A stretch of DNA of 64,000 nucleotides, taken from NCBI RefSeq assembly GCF_050296195.1, contig NZ_JBNKRB010000008.1; one strand, written 5' to 3'. Both the position numbers and the translations under genes were made by a program. Shown here one piece after another: positions 27,687-37,557 of this stretch (its first letter is position 1; every line of letters begins with the position of its first letter). This stretch comes from Gynuella sp050296195 (lineage in GTDB: Bacteria; Pseudomonadota; Gammaproteobacteria; Pseudomonadales; Natronospirillaceae). The notes below the pieces were generated by a model. It made no database searches, had not been told where the DNA came from, and saw only the letters and a program-made list of their open reading frames with translations.

Positions 27687-28388
27687 TCAGGAAGCTTTCG
27701 CCGGCAAATCAAACCAGAGAGCCTCAACCCCCTGATCCCCGGCACGCAAATGCTGTTGCCGATCGCTTTTCAACCCAAATGCATCACCGGCTTTAACCGT
27801 CAGTCGATCGGTGATTGCGGCACCATTGATCACATGCAGGTATCCAAAACGAGATCCGGTTTCCAGCTGATATTCTTCTCCGGGTTCAAGTACCAATCGA
27901 TAAATCGCGGCATCCTGATGGATGTGCAATGAACCATCCTGCCCGTCAGGTGTAACCAGGGCAGTCAACTTGCCGGTTTGGCGGATACTGGCCTGTTCGT
28001 AACTTGGCAAAATCCCCTGTACGTTGGGCAGTAGCCATATTTGCAGAAATTTCAGTGAATCCGTCTCAGACGGATTATATTCTGAATGGGTGATCCCGGT
28101 TCCGGCACTCATCCTTTGTACTTCACCTGCCGGGATCACGTAATGATTCCCGGTACTGTCTTTATGCTCGATATTACCTTCCAGCACGTAGGAAATAATT
28201 TCCATATCCTGGTGACCATGGGGAGAAAAACCTGCCCCGGGTGAAACAGTATCATCGTTAATGACCCGCAAAACCGAAAATCCCATATGCCTGGGATCGT
28301 AGTAACTGCCAAAAGAAAAACTGTGTTTGCTGTCGAGCCAGCCAAAATTCGCCTGACCACGCTCACCGGCCAGTCTGATGTAATCCAT
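27687..28388 (-). CDS. Pirin family protein (YhhW-like quercetinase type)
   Basis: 233 residues from the ATG at 28388, chosen because GGAGG ends six bases before it; an ATG at 28409 would add 7 residues. FGSYYDPRHMGFSVLRVINDD, FSPHGHQDMEIISYVLEG and AGTGITHSEYNPSE give the bicupin fold with His/His/His/Glu metal ligands (PHGHQDME and THSEYN). Bacterial pirins include quercetin 2,3-dioxygenases and redox-linked regulators; the physiological substrate is usually unknown. Cytoplasmic single gene facing cysQ. Confidence 0.9.
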   Translation of the reverse strand: MDYIRLAGERGQANFGWLDSKHSFSFGSYYDPRHMGFSVLRVINDDTVSPGAGFSPHGHQDMEIISYVLEGNIEHKDSTGNHYVIPAGEVQRMSAGTGITHSEYNPSETDSLKFLQIWLLPNVQGILPSYEQASIRQTGKLTALVTPDGQDGSLHIHQDAAIYRLVLEPGEEYQLETGSRFGYLHVINGAAITDRLTVKAGDAFGLKSDRQQHLRAGDQGVEALWFDLPAKAS

Positions 28389-28806
28389 AACCGCCTCCGA
28401 ATTTGTCATTTGTTAAGATGACCACTACTGTAGTGATCACAGATACTCATGAAAATCGAAGAATTCAGGTTGTGTCATTCAATTATTTAGAACATCAGCG
28501 AGCCCGTCATTTTACCTGATGGACAAAGTATCGACGCTTTACAACAGCGCATTGGATATCCCATATTCTTTCCATGATCAGAGGAAGATAAGATAAATGA
28601 ATATGGGAAAAATGTTGGTCTGCCCCTTATTCGAACACTCGCGAGCCAAGCCTGATCACGCGAGCAAAACTCCGCGTTCACAATAGTCGTCAAAGTTCAG
28701 ACAGCAAAACATGAGTTACGTTAACTAAAGTTATATCGAACCACAAAAATTACATACCAGAAATCATTATCACGATTACCAGCATGTAATTTGAACTGAA
28801 TCGATT
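28389..28806. other. Intergenic region upstream of the pirin gene and downstream of serA
   Basis: 418 bases without a supported gene. The only structure seen is the palindrome at 28423-28435 near the pirin start. A short minus-strand frame at 28487-28693 has no ribosome-binding site, no recognisable content, and is rejected. Confidence 0.6.
28423..28435. promoter_or_regulatory. Palindrome CACTAC-T-GTAGTG, possible operator of the pirin gene
   Basis: A perfect 6-bp dyad with one central base lies 35-47 bases before the pirin start codon, a position where a repressor or activator could act. No second copy was seen in the window and no regulator gene is adjacent. Confidence 0.35.
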
Positions 28807-29976
28807 TTATGCGATCAAGCGAACATTAATAACATGCTGAACCTGTCTTATCTCATCCAGTAAATCCTCAGATGGCGCCTCTTCAATATCCAGAATGTTG
28901 TAAGCAATCTGATCCCGACTCTTATTCAGCATATCGATGACGTTGATATTTCTGTCTGCCAGCAGAGACAACACATTGCTCAATACTTTGGGTACGTTTT
29001 CATTACAGAATGTCAGGCGATAACCGGTTGATCGTTCCAGATAGATAGACGGAAAATTAACAGAATTTTTAATATTTCCATTCATCAAAAAATCAATCAA
29101 CTGATTGGCTGCCATGGTTGCACAATTGTCTTCTGCCTCCTGAGTCGAAGCGCCAAGGTGAGGAAATATCAAAGTATCATCACGGCCGATCAATTCTGGT
29201 GCCGGAAAGTCAGTAATATATTTTCTCAGCACCCCGGCATTCAGGGCCGCCGTCACCGCAACCAGATCAACAATCGATTCTCTGGCAAAGTTCAACAATG
29301 CGGCACCCTCCCGAAATTGTTTGATTGCATCGTTATTGATCATACCTTTGGTCGCCTCAATGGCAGGTACATGCAACGTTACAAAATCAGACTTATTCAA
29401 CAATGACGCCAGGTTTTCAGCTTTTTCAACACGACTGCTTAAACGCCATGCAGATTCCACTGAAAGAGCAGGGTCATAGCCAATCACCCGCATTCCCAGT
29501 TCCAGCGCCATATTGGCCACCTGCGCACCAATAGCACCCAAGCCGACCACTCCCAGTGTCTTTCCTTGCAGCTCACATCCCGAAAACTCTTTCTTTCCTT
29601 GTTCAGCTTGAGCTTGCATGTCAGCATCATTCAGCCCGTTCATATTTTTTACAAACTGTAATCCACCAACCAGATCACGCGCTCCCAACAACAGTCCTGC
29701 AAGGATAATTTCCTTCACTGCGTTAGCATTTGCTCCAGGAGTATTAAACACCACAACACCCTGTTCAGAACAACGCTGAACAGGAATATTATTTACTCCA
29801 GCACCGGCTCTGGCGATTGCTTTCAAACCACCGTTTAAATCAGATTCAGTGAGTTTGTGACTTCTTAACAGCAGTGCATCCGCGTGATTAATTTCACTGG
29901 CAATTTCAAAACTTTCTCGTGAAAAACAATTTAAGCCGTTGTTTGAAATCTTGTTAAATGTTTTGATAAAGAACAT
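28807..29976 (-). CDS. serA: D-3-phosphoglycerate dehydrogenase, short ACT-containing form
   Basis: 389 residues. LGVVGLGAIGAQVANMALEL is the NAD site (residues about 140-159), with the family Arg in NFARESIVDL, a Glu, and the His in FPHLGASTQEAEDN. Residues about 315-389 form an ACT domain (LSNVLSLLADRNINVIDMLN) that normally gives serine feedback. The first step of serine synthesis from 3-phosphoglycerate is therefore likely. TAGGAG lies six bases before the ATG. It is divergent from prkA. The true housekeeping SerA may be a longer second copy elsewhere. Confidence 0.88.
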   Translation of the reverse strand: MFFIKTFNKISNNGLNCFSRESFEIASEINHADALLLRSHKLTESDLNGGLKAIARAGAGVNNIPVQRCSEQGVVVFNTPGANANAVKEIILAGLLLGARDLVGGLQFVKNMNGLNDADMQAQAEQGKKEFSGCELQGKTLGVVGLGAIGAQVANMALELGMRVIGYDPALSVESAWRLSSRVEKAENLASLLNKSDFVTLHVPAIEATKGMINNDAIKQFREGAALLNFARESIVDLVAVTAALNAGVLRKYITDFPAPELIGRDDTLIFPHLGASTQEAEDNCATMAANQLIDFLMNGNIKNSVNFPSIYLERSTGYRLTFCNENVPKVLSNVLSLLADRNINVIDMLNKSRDQIAYNILDIEEAPSEDLLDEIRQVQHVINVRLIA

Positions 29977-30323
29977 CGAGGCTCCTATGATAGAAAAGTA
30001 AGAGTTTGTTATTGTTTTTTTAACCCAGGAAATCTTTACACTAAGCCTGGCTCAAAACATGCTAAGGTTAAAACATATTGCTTGTACCGATCATAATCTG
30101 ACGCAAGTGATCTGACTAAAATTTTTATTTTAAAAATTAAGGAGATAAACGCATCGTATTCTGAGAATTCATTCAGAGTAACGATAGCAATGACAAAATC
30201 CGGACAAATACAGTACAACGTTCTAACCATATCCTGGCACACTAAGTGCCTGAAACCAGAACATTCTACTAAACAACTGGTGTCCAAAGTAAGTCGATTT
30301 ATCAAAATGCGACGAGGTGAGGC
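29977..30323. other. Divergent serA/prkA intergenic region
   Basis: 347 bases holding the start signals of both genes. The recognised element is the sigma-54-type promoter at 30235-30250. A frame at 30190-30453 overlaps the start of prkA, has no ribosome-binding site and is rejected. Confidence 0.6.
30235..30250 (+). promoter_or_regulatory. Sigma-54 (RpoN) promoter candidate for prkA-yeaH-spoVR
   Basis: TGGCACACTAAGTGCC has the invariant GG at 30236-30237 and GC at 30248-30249 with exactly ten bases between, and matches the TGGCAC half of the consensus fully; the -12 half is GTGC instead of TTGC. Transcription would start near 30260, leaving a leader of about 63 bases. The E. coli yeaGH operon is known to be RpoN/NtrC-linked, which supports the call. 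Confidence 0.65.
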
Positions 30324-32246
30324 ATGGATATTTTTAGTAATTACAAAGAACGTTATACATCCCGGAATCAGGAGGAGTATTCGCTCGAAGAGTATCTTGA
30401 GCTTTGTAAAGCTGACCCAATGGCCTATGCAACTGCCCCAGAACGGATGTTGAAAGCCATCGGTGATCCTGAATTTATAGACACGTCACGTGACTCTCGA
30501 CAGAGTCGAATCTTCTCAAACAAAATCATCAAACGTTACCCCGCCTTCGAAGAATTTCACGGCATGGAAGAACCTATCGAACATATCGTCAGTTACTTCA
30601 AACATGCAGCACAGGGGCTGGAAGAACGTAAACAGATTTTATATCTGCTAGGGCCGGTAGGCGGCGGCAAATCCTCTCTGGCAGAAAAACTAAAAGCGTT
30701 GATGGAAAAAATTCCTTTCTATGCTATCAAAGATTCTCCGGTTTACGAGACCCCACTGGGGCTGTTTGACTATGAGGAAGATAAGGATATTCTCGAAGAA
30801 AAATACGGAATCCCCAATCGTTACCTGAAAACCATTATGTCGCCCTGGGCAATCAAACGGCTGCATGACTTCGGCGGTGATATCAGCAAGTTCCGGGTGG
30901 TCAAACTGTTTCCTTCCATCATTGATCAGATCGCGATCTCAAAAACTGAACCCGGCGATGAAAACAATCAGGATATTTCTTCACTGGTCGGGAAAGTGGA
31001 TATCCGCCGATTGGAGGAATACGCTCAGAATGACCCTGATGCTTATTCGTTTTCCGGCGGCTTGTGTAAGGCCAACCAGGGCTTGATGGAGTTTGTGGAG
31101 ATGTTTAAGGCTCCAATCAAAGTACTTCATCCATTACTGACCGCCACACAGGAAGGTAATTACAACGCAACGGAAGGCATGAGTGCCATTCCATTTAACG
31201 GCACCATCCTGGCGCACTCTAACGAGTCCGAATGGCAGTCTTTTCGCAATAACAAGAACAACGAAGCGTTTCTGGATAGGGTTTACATCGTTAAGGTGCC
31301 CTACTGCACCCGCGTCAGCGAGGAAATCAATATTTATGAGAAGCTGTTGGAACACAGCTCCCTGAGAGAAGCACCGTGCGCTCCTGATACCTTAAAAATG
31401 CTAGCTCAGTTCAGTGTTCTGAGTCGAATCAAAGAGCCTGAAAATTCCAATATCTATTCCAAGATGCGGGTCTATGATGGTGAAAACCTTAAAGACACTG
31501 ACCCTAAAGCGAAGTCTCATCAGGAATACCAAGATGCTGCCGGTGTCGACGAAGGCATGAATGGCTTATCCACCCGGTTTGCCTTCAAAATTTTGTCCAA
31601 AGTTTTTAACTTCGATCCGACGGAAGTGGCTGCCAACCCGGTACACCTGCTCTACGTTCTGGAGGATCAGATTGAACAGGCGCAGTTCCCGCAGGAAACG
31701 CACGATCTGTATCTGTCCCATCTGAAAGAATATCTGGCGCCACGTTATATCGAGTTTATCGGCAAGGAAATTCAAACCGCTTACCTCGAAAGTTATGCAG
31801 AATATGGGCAAAACATTTTTGACCGTTATGTCACCTATGCTGATTTCTGGATACAGGATCAGGAATATCGGGATCCGGATACCGGTGAAATTCTAGATCG
31901 CAGCTCGCTGAATGATGAGCTGGAAAAAATTGAAAAACCTGCTGGCATCTCCAACCCGAAAGACTTCCGTAATGAGATCGTTAACTTTGTCCTACGGGCC
32001 AGAGCGAACAACAACGGTAAGAATCCGGAATGGCAAAGCTACGAGAAACTGCGTGCAGTCATCGAGAAAAAAATGTTCTCCAACACCGAAGACCTGCTAC
32101 CGGTGATCTCCTTCAATCCGAAATCGTCCACTGAGGACAAAAGAAAACACGAAGACTTTGTCAATCGCATGGTCAAACGCGGCTATACTGAAAAACAAGT
32201 GCGATTGCTGTCCGAATGGTATCTGAGAGTCAGAAAGTCTCAATAG
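30324..32246 (+). CDS. prkA: PrkA/YeaG-type AAA+ serine protein kinase
   Basis: 640 residues, the family length. The AAA+ part has the Walker A LLGPVGGGKSSLAEKLK (about residues 108-124) and the long PrkA-specific segments ILAHSNESEWQSFRNNKNNE and VPYCTRVSEEINIYEKLL; the C-terminal 'kinase' domain spans about 400-640 (for example YADFWIQDQEYRDPDTGEIL). In E. coli YeaG works with YeaH under nitrogen starvation and stress. GAGGTGAGG directly before the ATG is a strong ribosome-binding site. It heads a three-gene operon. Confidence 0.95.
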   Translation: MDIFSNYKERYTSRNQEEYSLEEYLELCKADPMAYATAPERMLKAIGDPEFIDTSRDSRQSRIFSNKIIKRYPAFEEFHGMEEPIEHIVSYFKHAAQGLEERKQILYLLGPVGGGKSSLAEKLKALMEKIPFYAIKDSPVYETPLGLFDYEEDKDILEEKYGIPNRYLKTIMSPWAIKRLHDFGGDISKFRVVKLFPSIIDQIAISKTEPGDENNQDISSLVGKVDIRRLEEYAQNDPDAYSFSGGLCKANQGLMEFVEMFKAPIKVLHPLLTATQEGNYNATEGMSAIPFNGTILAHSNESEWQSFRNNKNNEAFLDRVYIVKVPYCTRVSEEINIYEKLLEHSSLREAPCAPDTLKMLAQFSVLSRIKEPENSNIYSKMRVYDGENLKDTDPKAKSHQEYQDAAGVDEGMNGLSTRFAFKILSKVFNFDPTEVAANPVHLLYVLEDQIEQAQFPQETHDLYLSHLKEYLAPRYIEFIGKEIQTAYLESYAEYGQNIFDRYVTYADFWIQDQEYRDPDTGEILDRSSLNDELEKIEKPAGISNPKDFRNEIVNFVLRARANNNGKNPEWQSYEKLRAVIEKKMFSNTEDLLPVISFNPKSSTEDKRKHEDFVNRMVKRGYTEKQVRLLSEWYLRVRKSQ

Positions 32247-32260
32247 ACGACGGAGCTTGT

Positions 32261-33550
32261 ATGCAAAACAGTTATGTGATCGACCGGAGACTGAACGGTA
32301 AAAACAAAAGTGCGGTGAACCGGCGCCGTTTTCTTGAGCGTTATAAAAAACACATCAAGAAAGCGGTTAATGAAGCGGTCAATCGTCGCTCAATCACCGA
32401 TATGGAGAAGGGTGAATCGATCACTATTCCATCCCGGGATATTCAGGAGCCACACTTTTCCCATGGCCAGGGAGGTCAGCGTACATTTGTGAATCCTGGT
32501 AACAAGGAGTTCAGCCAGGGAGACCGGTTACGCAAGCCTCAGGGCGGTGGTGCCGGCGGAAATGGATCAGGACAGGGAGCATCAGATAGTGGCGAAGGTA
32601 TGGATGAGTTTACCTTTAACATCTCCCAGGATGAGTTCCTGGAGTTTCTGTTTGAAGATCTTGCCCTGCCAAATATGGTGCAAAAAGAACTGCGTGAGAT
32701 GGAGGAATTCACCTATCGTCGCGCGGGCTATTCCACCCAGGGTACCCCGGCGAAAATGAATATTGTTCGCAGCCTGCGCAATGCACATGCGCGTAGAATC
32801 GCCATGACCGGTTCCAGCCGACGCCGGATCAAAGAACTGACCGCTGAGCTGGAATCACTGGAAGCCAAAGGCCCACTCGCTGACGATGAGGTCCGTATCG
32901 AGGAAATTACAGACCAGATCGAACGTATCAAACGAAAAATGGCCGGCATTCCCTTTATTGATGACTTCGACCTACGCTTCAACCGTCATGAGAAACAACC
33001 GATACCCACCAATGCTGCGGTGATGTTCTGCTTGATGGATGTTTCAGGGTCCATGACCCAATCCACCAAAGACATTGCCAAACGTTTTTTTCTATTGCTC
33101 TATATGTTTTTGCGACGCAATTACGAAAAAATCGAAGTGGTGTTTATTCGCCACCATACCAGCGCCAAGGAAGTTGACGAGGAAGAGTTTTTCTACTCCC
33201 GAGAAACCGGCGGAACCATTGTTAGCAGTGCCCTTAAACTGACAGACGAAATTATCAAACACCGCTACCCGCCTTCTGCCTGGAATATTTATGTGGCCCA
33301 GGCATCGGATGGTGACAACTGGAACGATGATTCACCGGTATGCCGGAAAATTCTGACTGAAGCCATCATGCCATTGGTTCAGTACTACTCCTACATCGAA
33401 ATCACCCCGCGGGATCATCAGGCCCTGTGGTATGAGTATGAAAGCATTTACGGTGATTTCCCGGATCAGTTCTCAATGGAACAAATCGTTGAAGCAGGGG
33501 AGATTTATCCTGTTTTCAGAAAACTGTTCCAACGCCGGGAAGCCGCATAA
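32261..33550 (+). CDS. yeaH: YeaH/YhbH family protein (UPF0229)
   Basis: 429 residues from the ATG at 32261, preceded by GACGGAG; a longer frame from 32216 overlaps prkA and is not preferred. The N-terminus MQNSYVIDRRLNGKNKSAVN matches the family. A glycine-rich linker follows at about residues 88-110 and FCLMDVSGSMTQSTKD is a MIDAS-like DxSxS motif, giving a von Willebrand A-like C-terminal domain that may bind a metal and partners such as PrkA. Known to be co-transcribed with yeaG; molecular role unsettled. Confidence 0.95.
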   Translation: MQNSYVIDRRLNGKNKSAVNRRRFLERYKKHIKKAVNEAVNRRSITDMEKGESITIPSRDIQEPHFSHGQGGQRTFVNPGNKEFSQGDRLRKPQGGGAGGNGSGQGASDSGEGMDEFTFNISQDEFLEFLFEDLALPNMVQKELREMEEFTYRRAGYSTQGTPAKMNIVRSLRNAHARRIAMTGSSRRRIKELTAELESLEAKGPLADDEVRIEEITDQIERIKRKMAGIPFIDDFDLRFNRHEKQPIPTNAAVMFCLMDVSGSMTQSTKDIAKRFFLLLYMFLRRNYEKIEVVFIRHHTSAKEVDEEEFFYSRETGGTIVSSALKLTDEIIKHRYPPSAWNIYVAQASDGDNWNDDSPVCRKILTEAIMPLVQYYSYIEITPRDHQALWYEYESIYGDFPDQFSMEQIVEAGEIYPVFRKLFQRREAA

Positions 33551-33561
33551 GCGAGGTGAGC

Positions 33562-35118
33562 ATGAGTAAACGCGCGAGCAAACCCTTATCCACGGGATCG
33601 GACTGGACTTTTGAGTTAGTGCAGGAATATGACCGCCAGATCGCCAAGATTGCGGCTGAGTTCAAGCTGGATACCTATCCCAACCAGATCGAAATTATCA
33701 GCTCCGAACAAATGATGGATGCCTACTCATCCGTTGGCATGCCGGTAGGTTATCATCACTGGAGCTTCGGCAAGCAGTTTTTACAGACGCAGCAGAACTA
33801 CCAACGCGGACGGATGGGTCTGGCTTATGAGATCGTCATCAACTCCAATCCGTGTATCGCCTATCTGATGGAAGAAAATACCATGACCATGCAGGCACTG
33901 GTCATTGCTCATGCCTGTTATGGTCATAACTCATTCTTCAAGAACAACTATCTGTTTAAAACCTGGACCGATGCTGACGCCATCATCGACTATCTGGTAT
34001 TTGCCAAGAACTTCGTACAAAAGTGTGAGGAGCGCCATGGTATCGCAGAAGTCGAGAAGATTCTGGATAGTTGCCATGCCCTGCAAAACTATGGAGTTGA
34101 TCGTTATAAGCGGCCAGTTCCGATCTCCGCAACCGAGGAGCGGGAACGACAGAATGAACGAGAGGAGTATCTGCAGCGGCAGGTCAATCTGCTATGGCGG
34201 ACCATCCCCACTAATGCAGAAAAAGGAGACCTCAAACATAAGTCTCACTTTCCCGAGGAACCACAGGAAAACCTACTGTACTTCATTGAAAAAAATGCAC
34301 CATTACTGGAAACCTGGCAACGGGAACTGGTCAGAATAGTGCGTAAAATCGCACAATATTTCTACCCACAACGACAAACCCAGGTCATGAATGAAGGCTG
34401 GGCAACCTTTTGGCATTACACCATTCTCAATGAGATGTATGACCGTGGCCTGGTGACAGAAGGTTTCATCATGGAGTTTCTGACCTCCCACTCCAGTGTG
34501 ATTTATCAGCCCTCGTTTGATGCGTCGTACTACAGTGGCATCAATCCGTATGCACTCGGCTTTGCAATGTTTACCGATCTCAGACGAATCTGTCAGAACC
34601 CGACCGAGGAAGACCGACAGTGGTTTCCGGATATCGCCGGTAACGATGACTGGCTGGGAACGCTGCACTTCGCCATGGAGAATTTCAAAGACGAAAGCTT
34701 TATCCAACAGTTCTTGTCACCCAAAGTCATTCGCGATCTGCACTTGTTTTCCATTCTGGATGACGAAAATATTGCTGAGTACGAAGTGCTGGCCATTCAC
34801 AACGAAAACGGTTACCAGGCTATTCGTCATCAACTTTCTGAGCAATATAACCTGAGTGTTCGGGAGCCAAATATCCAGGTGTATGAGGTGGACCTTCGTG
34901 GTGACCGCTCCATTACATTGCAGCATATCCGTCACAACAATATTCCTCTGGATCAGAGCTCGACGACTGAAGTAATGAAGCATTTACATCGATTATGGGG
35001 GTTTGATGTGCACCTGAACTCCATTTTCAACGATGAAATCAAACAAAGCTTTCACATGCCTCCCAAGAAAGGTGAGGACAAGGAGCGGGAAGACAGCGAT
35101 CTGTTAAAATACGTTTAA
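33562..35118 (+). CDS. spoVR: SpoVR family protein (YcgB)
   Basis: 518 residues from the ATG at 33562, with GAGGTGAG just ahead; a GTG at 33556 is less likely. VGMPVGYHHWSFGKQF, the HACYGHNSFFKNN segment and NEGWATFWHYTI are hallmark SpoVR motifs with conserved His and Glu that may bind metal. The family is named from Bacillus cortex synthesis but in Gram-negative bacteria travels with prkA and yeaH, as here, with linked stress roles. Ends the operon. Confidence 0.95.
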   Translation: MSKRASKPLSTGSDWTFELVQEYDRQIAKIAAEFKLDTYPNQIEIISSEQMMDAYSSVGMPVGYHHWSFGKQFLQTQQNYQRGRMGLAYEIVINSNPCIAYLMEENTMTMQALVIAHACYGHNSFFKNNYLFKTWTDADAIIDYLVFAKNFVQKCEERHGIAEVEKILDSCHALQNYGVDRYKRPVPISATEERERQNEREEYLQRQVNLLWRTIPTNAEKGDLKHKSHFPEEPQENLLYFIEKNAPLLETWQRELVRIVRKIAQYFYPQRQTQVMNEGWATFWHYTILNEMYDRGLVTEGFIMEFLTSHSSVIYQPSFDASYYSGINPYALGFAMFTDLRRICQNPTEEDRQWFPDIAGNDDWLGTLHFAMENFKDESFIQQFLSPKVIRDLHLFSILDDENIAEYEVLAIHNENGYQAIRHQLSEQYNLSVREPNIQVYEVDLRGDRSITLQHIRHNNIPLDQSSTTEVMKHLHRLWGFDVHLNSIFNDEIKQSFHMPPKKGEDKEREDSDLLKYV

Positions 35119-35527
35119 CATTCTTTTTTTACAGAGAGGCCAAGGCTTACACCTTGGTCTCACTCTTAGCCTGTCTGGTTTATTTTTTTAAAAATCACGC
35201 CCCGGATGATTCGCGAAATATTTCAGAATTTACAGATATTCGAAAATACTAAAGAGCCTTTGATTAATACCAGCAGAGAAGCCAGAGCAAGGCCATAATC
35301 TGTGACCGGTTTGAACATATTTTTTAATACGGCCTTCGCATTGTAAGTCATTGTGCAGCCTGATAGTTTTCAGTCATGGACGATCCTGTCACAACACTGA
35401 TCTTCTTTGCGCCCCCCCGACCAAAGTCTAAACGCATTTCTGACAGTGCACTGCTAACTTAAAGCCGCCTAACGATATAAGGCTGTACACCACAGCCCAA
35501 TAACAATAATACAATGGAGGCACCTCT
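35119..35527. other. Intergenic region between spoVR and the DUF4212 gene
   Basis: 409 bases. Beyond the hairpin at 35136-35161 no gene or repeat is supported. The ribosome-binding site for the next gene (TGGAGG) is at its right end. A minus-strand frame at 35428-35658 overlaps DUF4212 and is a shadow. Confidence 0.6.
35136..35161 (+). terminator. Hairpin after spoVR, possible terminator
   Basis: GAGGCCAAGG pairs with CCTTGGTCTC over 10 positions with one G-T wobble and a 6-base loop. It lies 17 bases after the spoVR stop. A T-run precedes it rather than follows it, so intrinsic termination on this strand would be weak; it may instead protect the 3' end of the mRNA. Confidence 0.45.
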
Positions 35528-35800
35528 ATGAATCTTGATAATAATTCCAGTGCCAAGGCGGCATACTGGAAAGAAAATATCCGATTGATCATTACGCTAC
35601 TGGTTGTCTGGTTCGTCGTGTCATTTGGATTTGGCATCCTGCTGGTGGATGTTCTCAATCAAATAAAAATCTTCGGATATAAACTGGGCTTCTGGTTTGC
35701 ACAGCAGGGCTCAATTTATTGCTTTGTCGTTTTAATTTTCGTGTATACCAGAAAGATGGAAGCCCTGGACCGAAAATATAATTTGCACGAAGACGAGTAA
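35528..35800 (+). CDS. DUF4212 protein, small subunit of a sodium/solute symporter
   Basis: 90 residues with two membrane helices (LIITLLVVWFVVSFGFGILL and the hydrophobic stretch IYCFVVLIFVYT) and charged ends. The family always accompanies a large SSS-type symporter subunit, which here starts 13 bases downstream. TGGAGG precedes the ATG. It is thought to be needed for assembly or activity of the transporter in the inner membrane. Confidence 0.9.
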   Translation: MNLDNNSSAKAAYWKENIRLIITLLVVWFVVSFGFGILLVDVLNQIKIFGYKLGFWFAQQGSIYCFVVLIFVYTRKMEALDRKYNLHEDE

Positions 35801-35812
35801 AGGAGACGAACA

Positions 35813-37543
35813 ATGGAGTTACAAACCTTAACCTACATCGTTGTTGGTCTCTCTTTCACACTGTACATCGGCATAGCATTCTGGGCGCGAGCTGGTTCAA
35901 CCAGTGAATTTTATGTCGCCGGTGGGGGAATTCACCCTGTTGCCAACGGTATGGCGACCGCAGCCGACTGGATGTCTGCGGCATCGTTCATCTCTATGGC
36001 CGGTCTGATCGCATTCTTTGGCTATGGCGGGACCGTCTTTCTCATGGGATGGACAGGAGGCTACGTACTGTTAGCCATGTTGCTGGCACCGTATCTACGT
36101 AAGTATGGCAAGTTTACCGTCCCTGAGTTTATCGGTGACCGTTACTATTCCAATACTGCCCGTGTGGTAGCCGTTATCTGCCTGATTCTGGCTTCAGTCA
36201 CATATGTAATTGGTCAAATGAAAGGGGTTGGCGTGGCATTCTCCCGCTTCCTGGAAGTCGATTATGACACCGGCCTCTACATTGGGATGGGCATTGTTTT
36301 CCTTTATGCAGTACTTGGTGGCATGAAAGGCATTACCTATACCCAGATCGCTCAATACTGTGTGTTGATTCTGGCGTATACCATTCCTGCCATTTTTATT
36401 TCCCTACATCTGACCGGGAACCCAATTCCGCAGTTTGGTCTTGGCGGGACACTGGTCGGCACGGATACCTATTTGCTCGATAAACTTGATCAAATTGTCC
36501 AGGATATAGGCTTCAGCGAATATACCACGCAGTTCCGCCTGAGCATGACCAACACCTTCTTCTATACCATGTCGTTGATGATCGGTACTGCAGGTCTGCC
36601 ACACGTGATCATCCGTTTTTTCACTGTACCCAAAGTCAGTGATGCACGGAAGTCAGCGGGCTGGGCTCTGGTGTTTATCGCCATTCTCTACACCACTGCA
36701 CCGGCCGTAGCCGCAATGGCCCGTTACAACCTCATGAATACCCTGGAACCCGCTCCAGGTGAGTACATGAAGTATGACGAACGGCCTTCCTGGTTCAACA
36801 CTTGGGAAAAAACCGGGTTACTGGCAGTTGAAGACAAAAATGGTGATGGCCGCATTCACTACACTGCCAACAAAGACGAAAACGAACTGGTCAAAATTGA
36901 TAACGACATCATGGTACTGGCCAACCCGGAAATTGCCGGACTGCCAAACTGGGTAATTGCTTTGGTTGCCGCCGGTGGACTGGCTGCAGCATTGTCCACG
37001 GCAGCAGGCCTGTTACTGGCTATTTCCTCAGCCATCTCCCATGATCTGTTAAAAGGTGTATTCAGACCTGACATCTCTGAAAAGGGAGAATTGATGGCCA
37101 GTCGGGTTACGATGGCCCTGGCCATTATGGCTGCGGGCTATCTCGGCCTGAATCCACCAGGATTTGCAGCCGGAACTGTGGCACTGGCGTTTGGTCTGGC
37201 AGCCTCATCAATTTTCCCGGCAGTTATGATGGGTATCTTTTCGAAGAAAATTAATAAGGAAGGAGCCGTCTGGGGCATGATCGGCGGTATTGGCATCACG
37301 CTGTTCTACGTCTTCCAACACAAGGGCATCATGTTTATTCCGGGTACGGAATTCTTAGGCAGCATGAAACCCAATTGGTTCTTTGGCATCGAACCTAATG
37401 CGTTTGGAGCCATTGGCGCAATCGTAAACTTTGCAATCGCTTTCTCGGTATCGAAAGTGACCGCCCCGCCACCAGAGCACATTCAACACATTGTTGAAGA
37501 TATCCGTGTTCCCAGTGGTATCGGTTCAGCGTCTAACCATTAA
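35813..37543 (+). CDS. Sodium:solute symporter, acetate/propionate-type (ActP-like)
   Basis: 576 residues with about 13 membrane helices. FYVAGGGIHPVANGMATAAD, WMSAASFISMAGLIAFFGYG and LPHVIIRFFTVPKVSDARKS are signatures of the cation/acetate branch of the SSS family. A soluble insert around residues 305-375 (near NTWEKTGLLAVEDKNGDGR) contains an acidic DKNGDGR loop that resembles a calcium-binding loop. It would import a short monocarboxylate with sodium. The operon continues, after a hairpin, into an anchored protein and a CBS/DUF294 protein, a conserved gammaproteobacterial arrangement linked to acetate uptake. Confidence 0.88.
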   Translation: MELQTLTYIVVGLSFTLYIGIAFWARAGSTSEFYVAGGGIHPVANGMATAADWMSAASFISMAGLIAFFGYGGTVFLMGWTGGYVLLAMLLAPYLRKYGKFTVPEFIGDRYYSNTARVVAVICLILASVTYVIGQMKGVGVAFSRFLEVDYDTGLYIGMGIVFLYAVLGGMKGITYTQIAQYCVLILAYTIPAIFISLHLTGNPIPQFGLGGTLVGTDTYLLDKLDQIVQDIGFSEYTTQFRLSMTNTFFYTMSLMIGTAGLPHVIIRFFTVPKVSDARKSAGWALVFIAILYTTAPAVAAMARYNLMNTLEPAPGEYMKYDERPSWFNTWEKTGLLAVEDKNGDGRIHYTANKDENELVKIDNDIMVLANPEIAGLPNWVIALVAAGGLAAALSTAAGLLLAISSAISHDLLKGVFRPDISEKGELMASRVTMALAIMAAGYLGLNPPGFAAGTVALAFGLAASSIFPAVMMGIFSKKINKEGAVWGMIGGIGITLFYVFQHKGIMFIPGTEFLGSMKPNWFFGIEPNAFGAIGAIVNFAIAFSVSKVTAPPPEHIQHIVEDIRVPSGIGSASNH

Positions 37544-37557
37544 CCAATGGACTGATT

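Noticed and set aside
28487..28693. 68-residue minus-strand gene in the pirin/serA gap
   Set aside because: No ribosome-binding site, no family features, and composition typical of noncoding DNA.
30190..30453. Small gene upstream of prkA
   Set aside because: It overlaps the prkA start in another frame and the sigma-54 promoter, with no recognisable content.
35136..35161. Riboswitch before the DUF4212 gene
   Set aside because: Only one simple hairpin, placed next to the end of spoVR, with no conserved multi-helix architecture in the remaining 370 bases.
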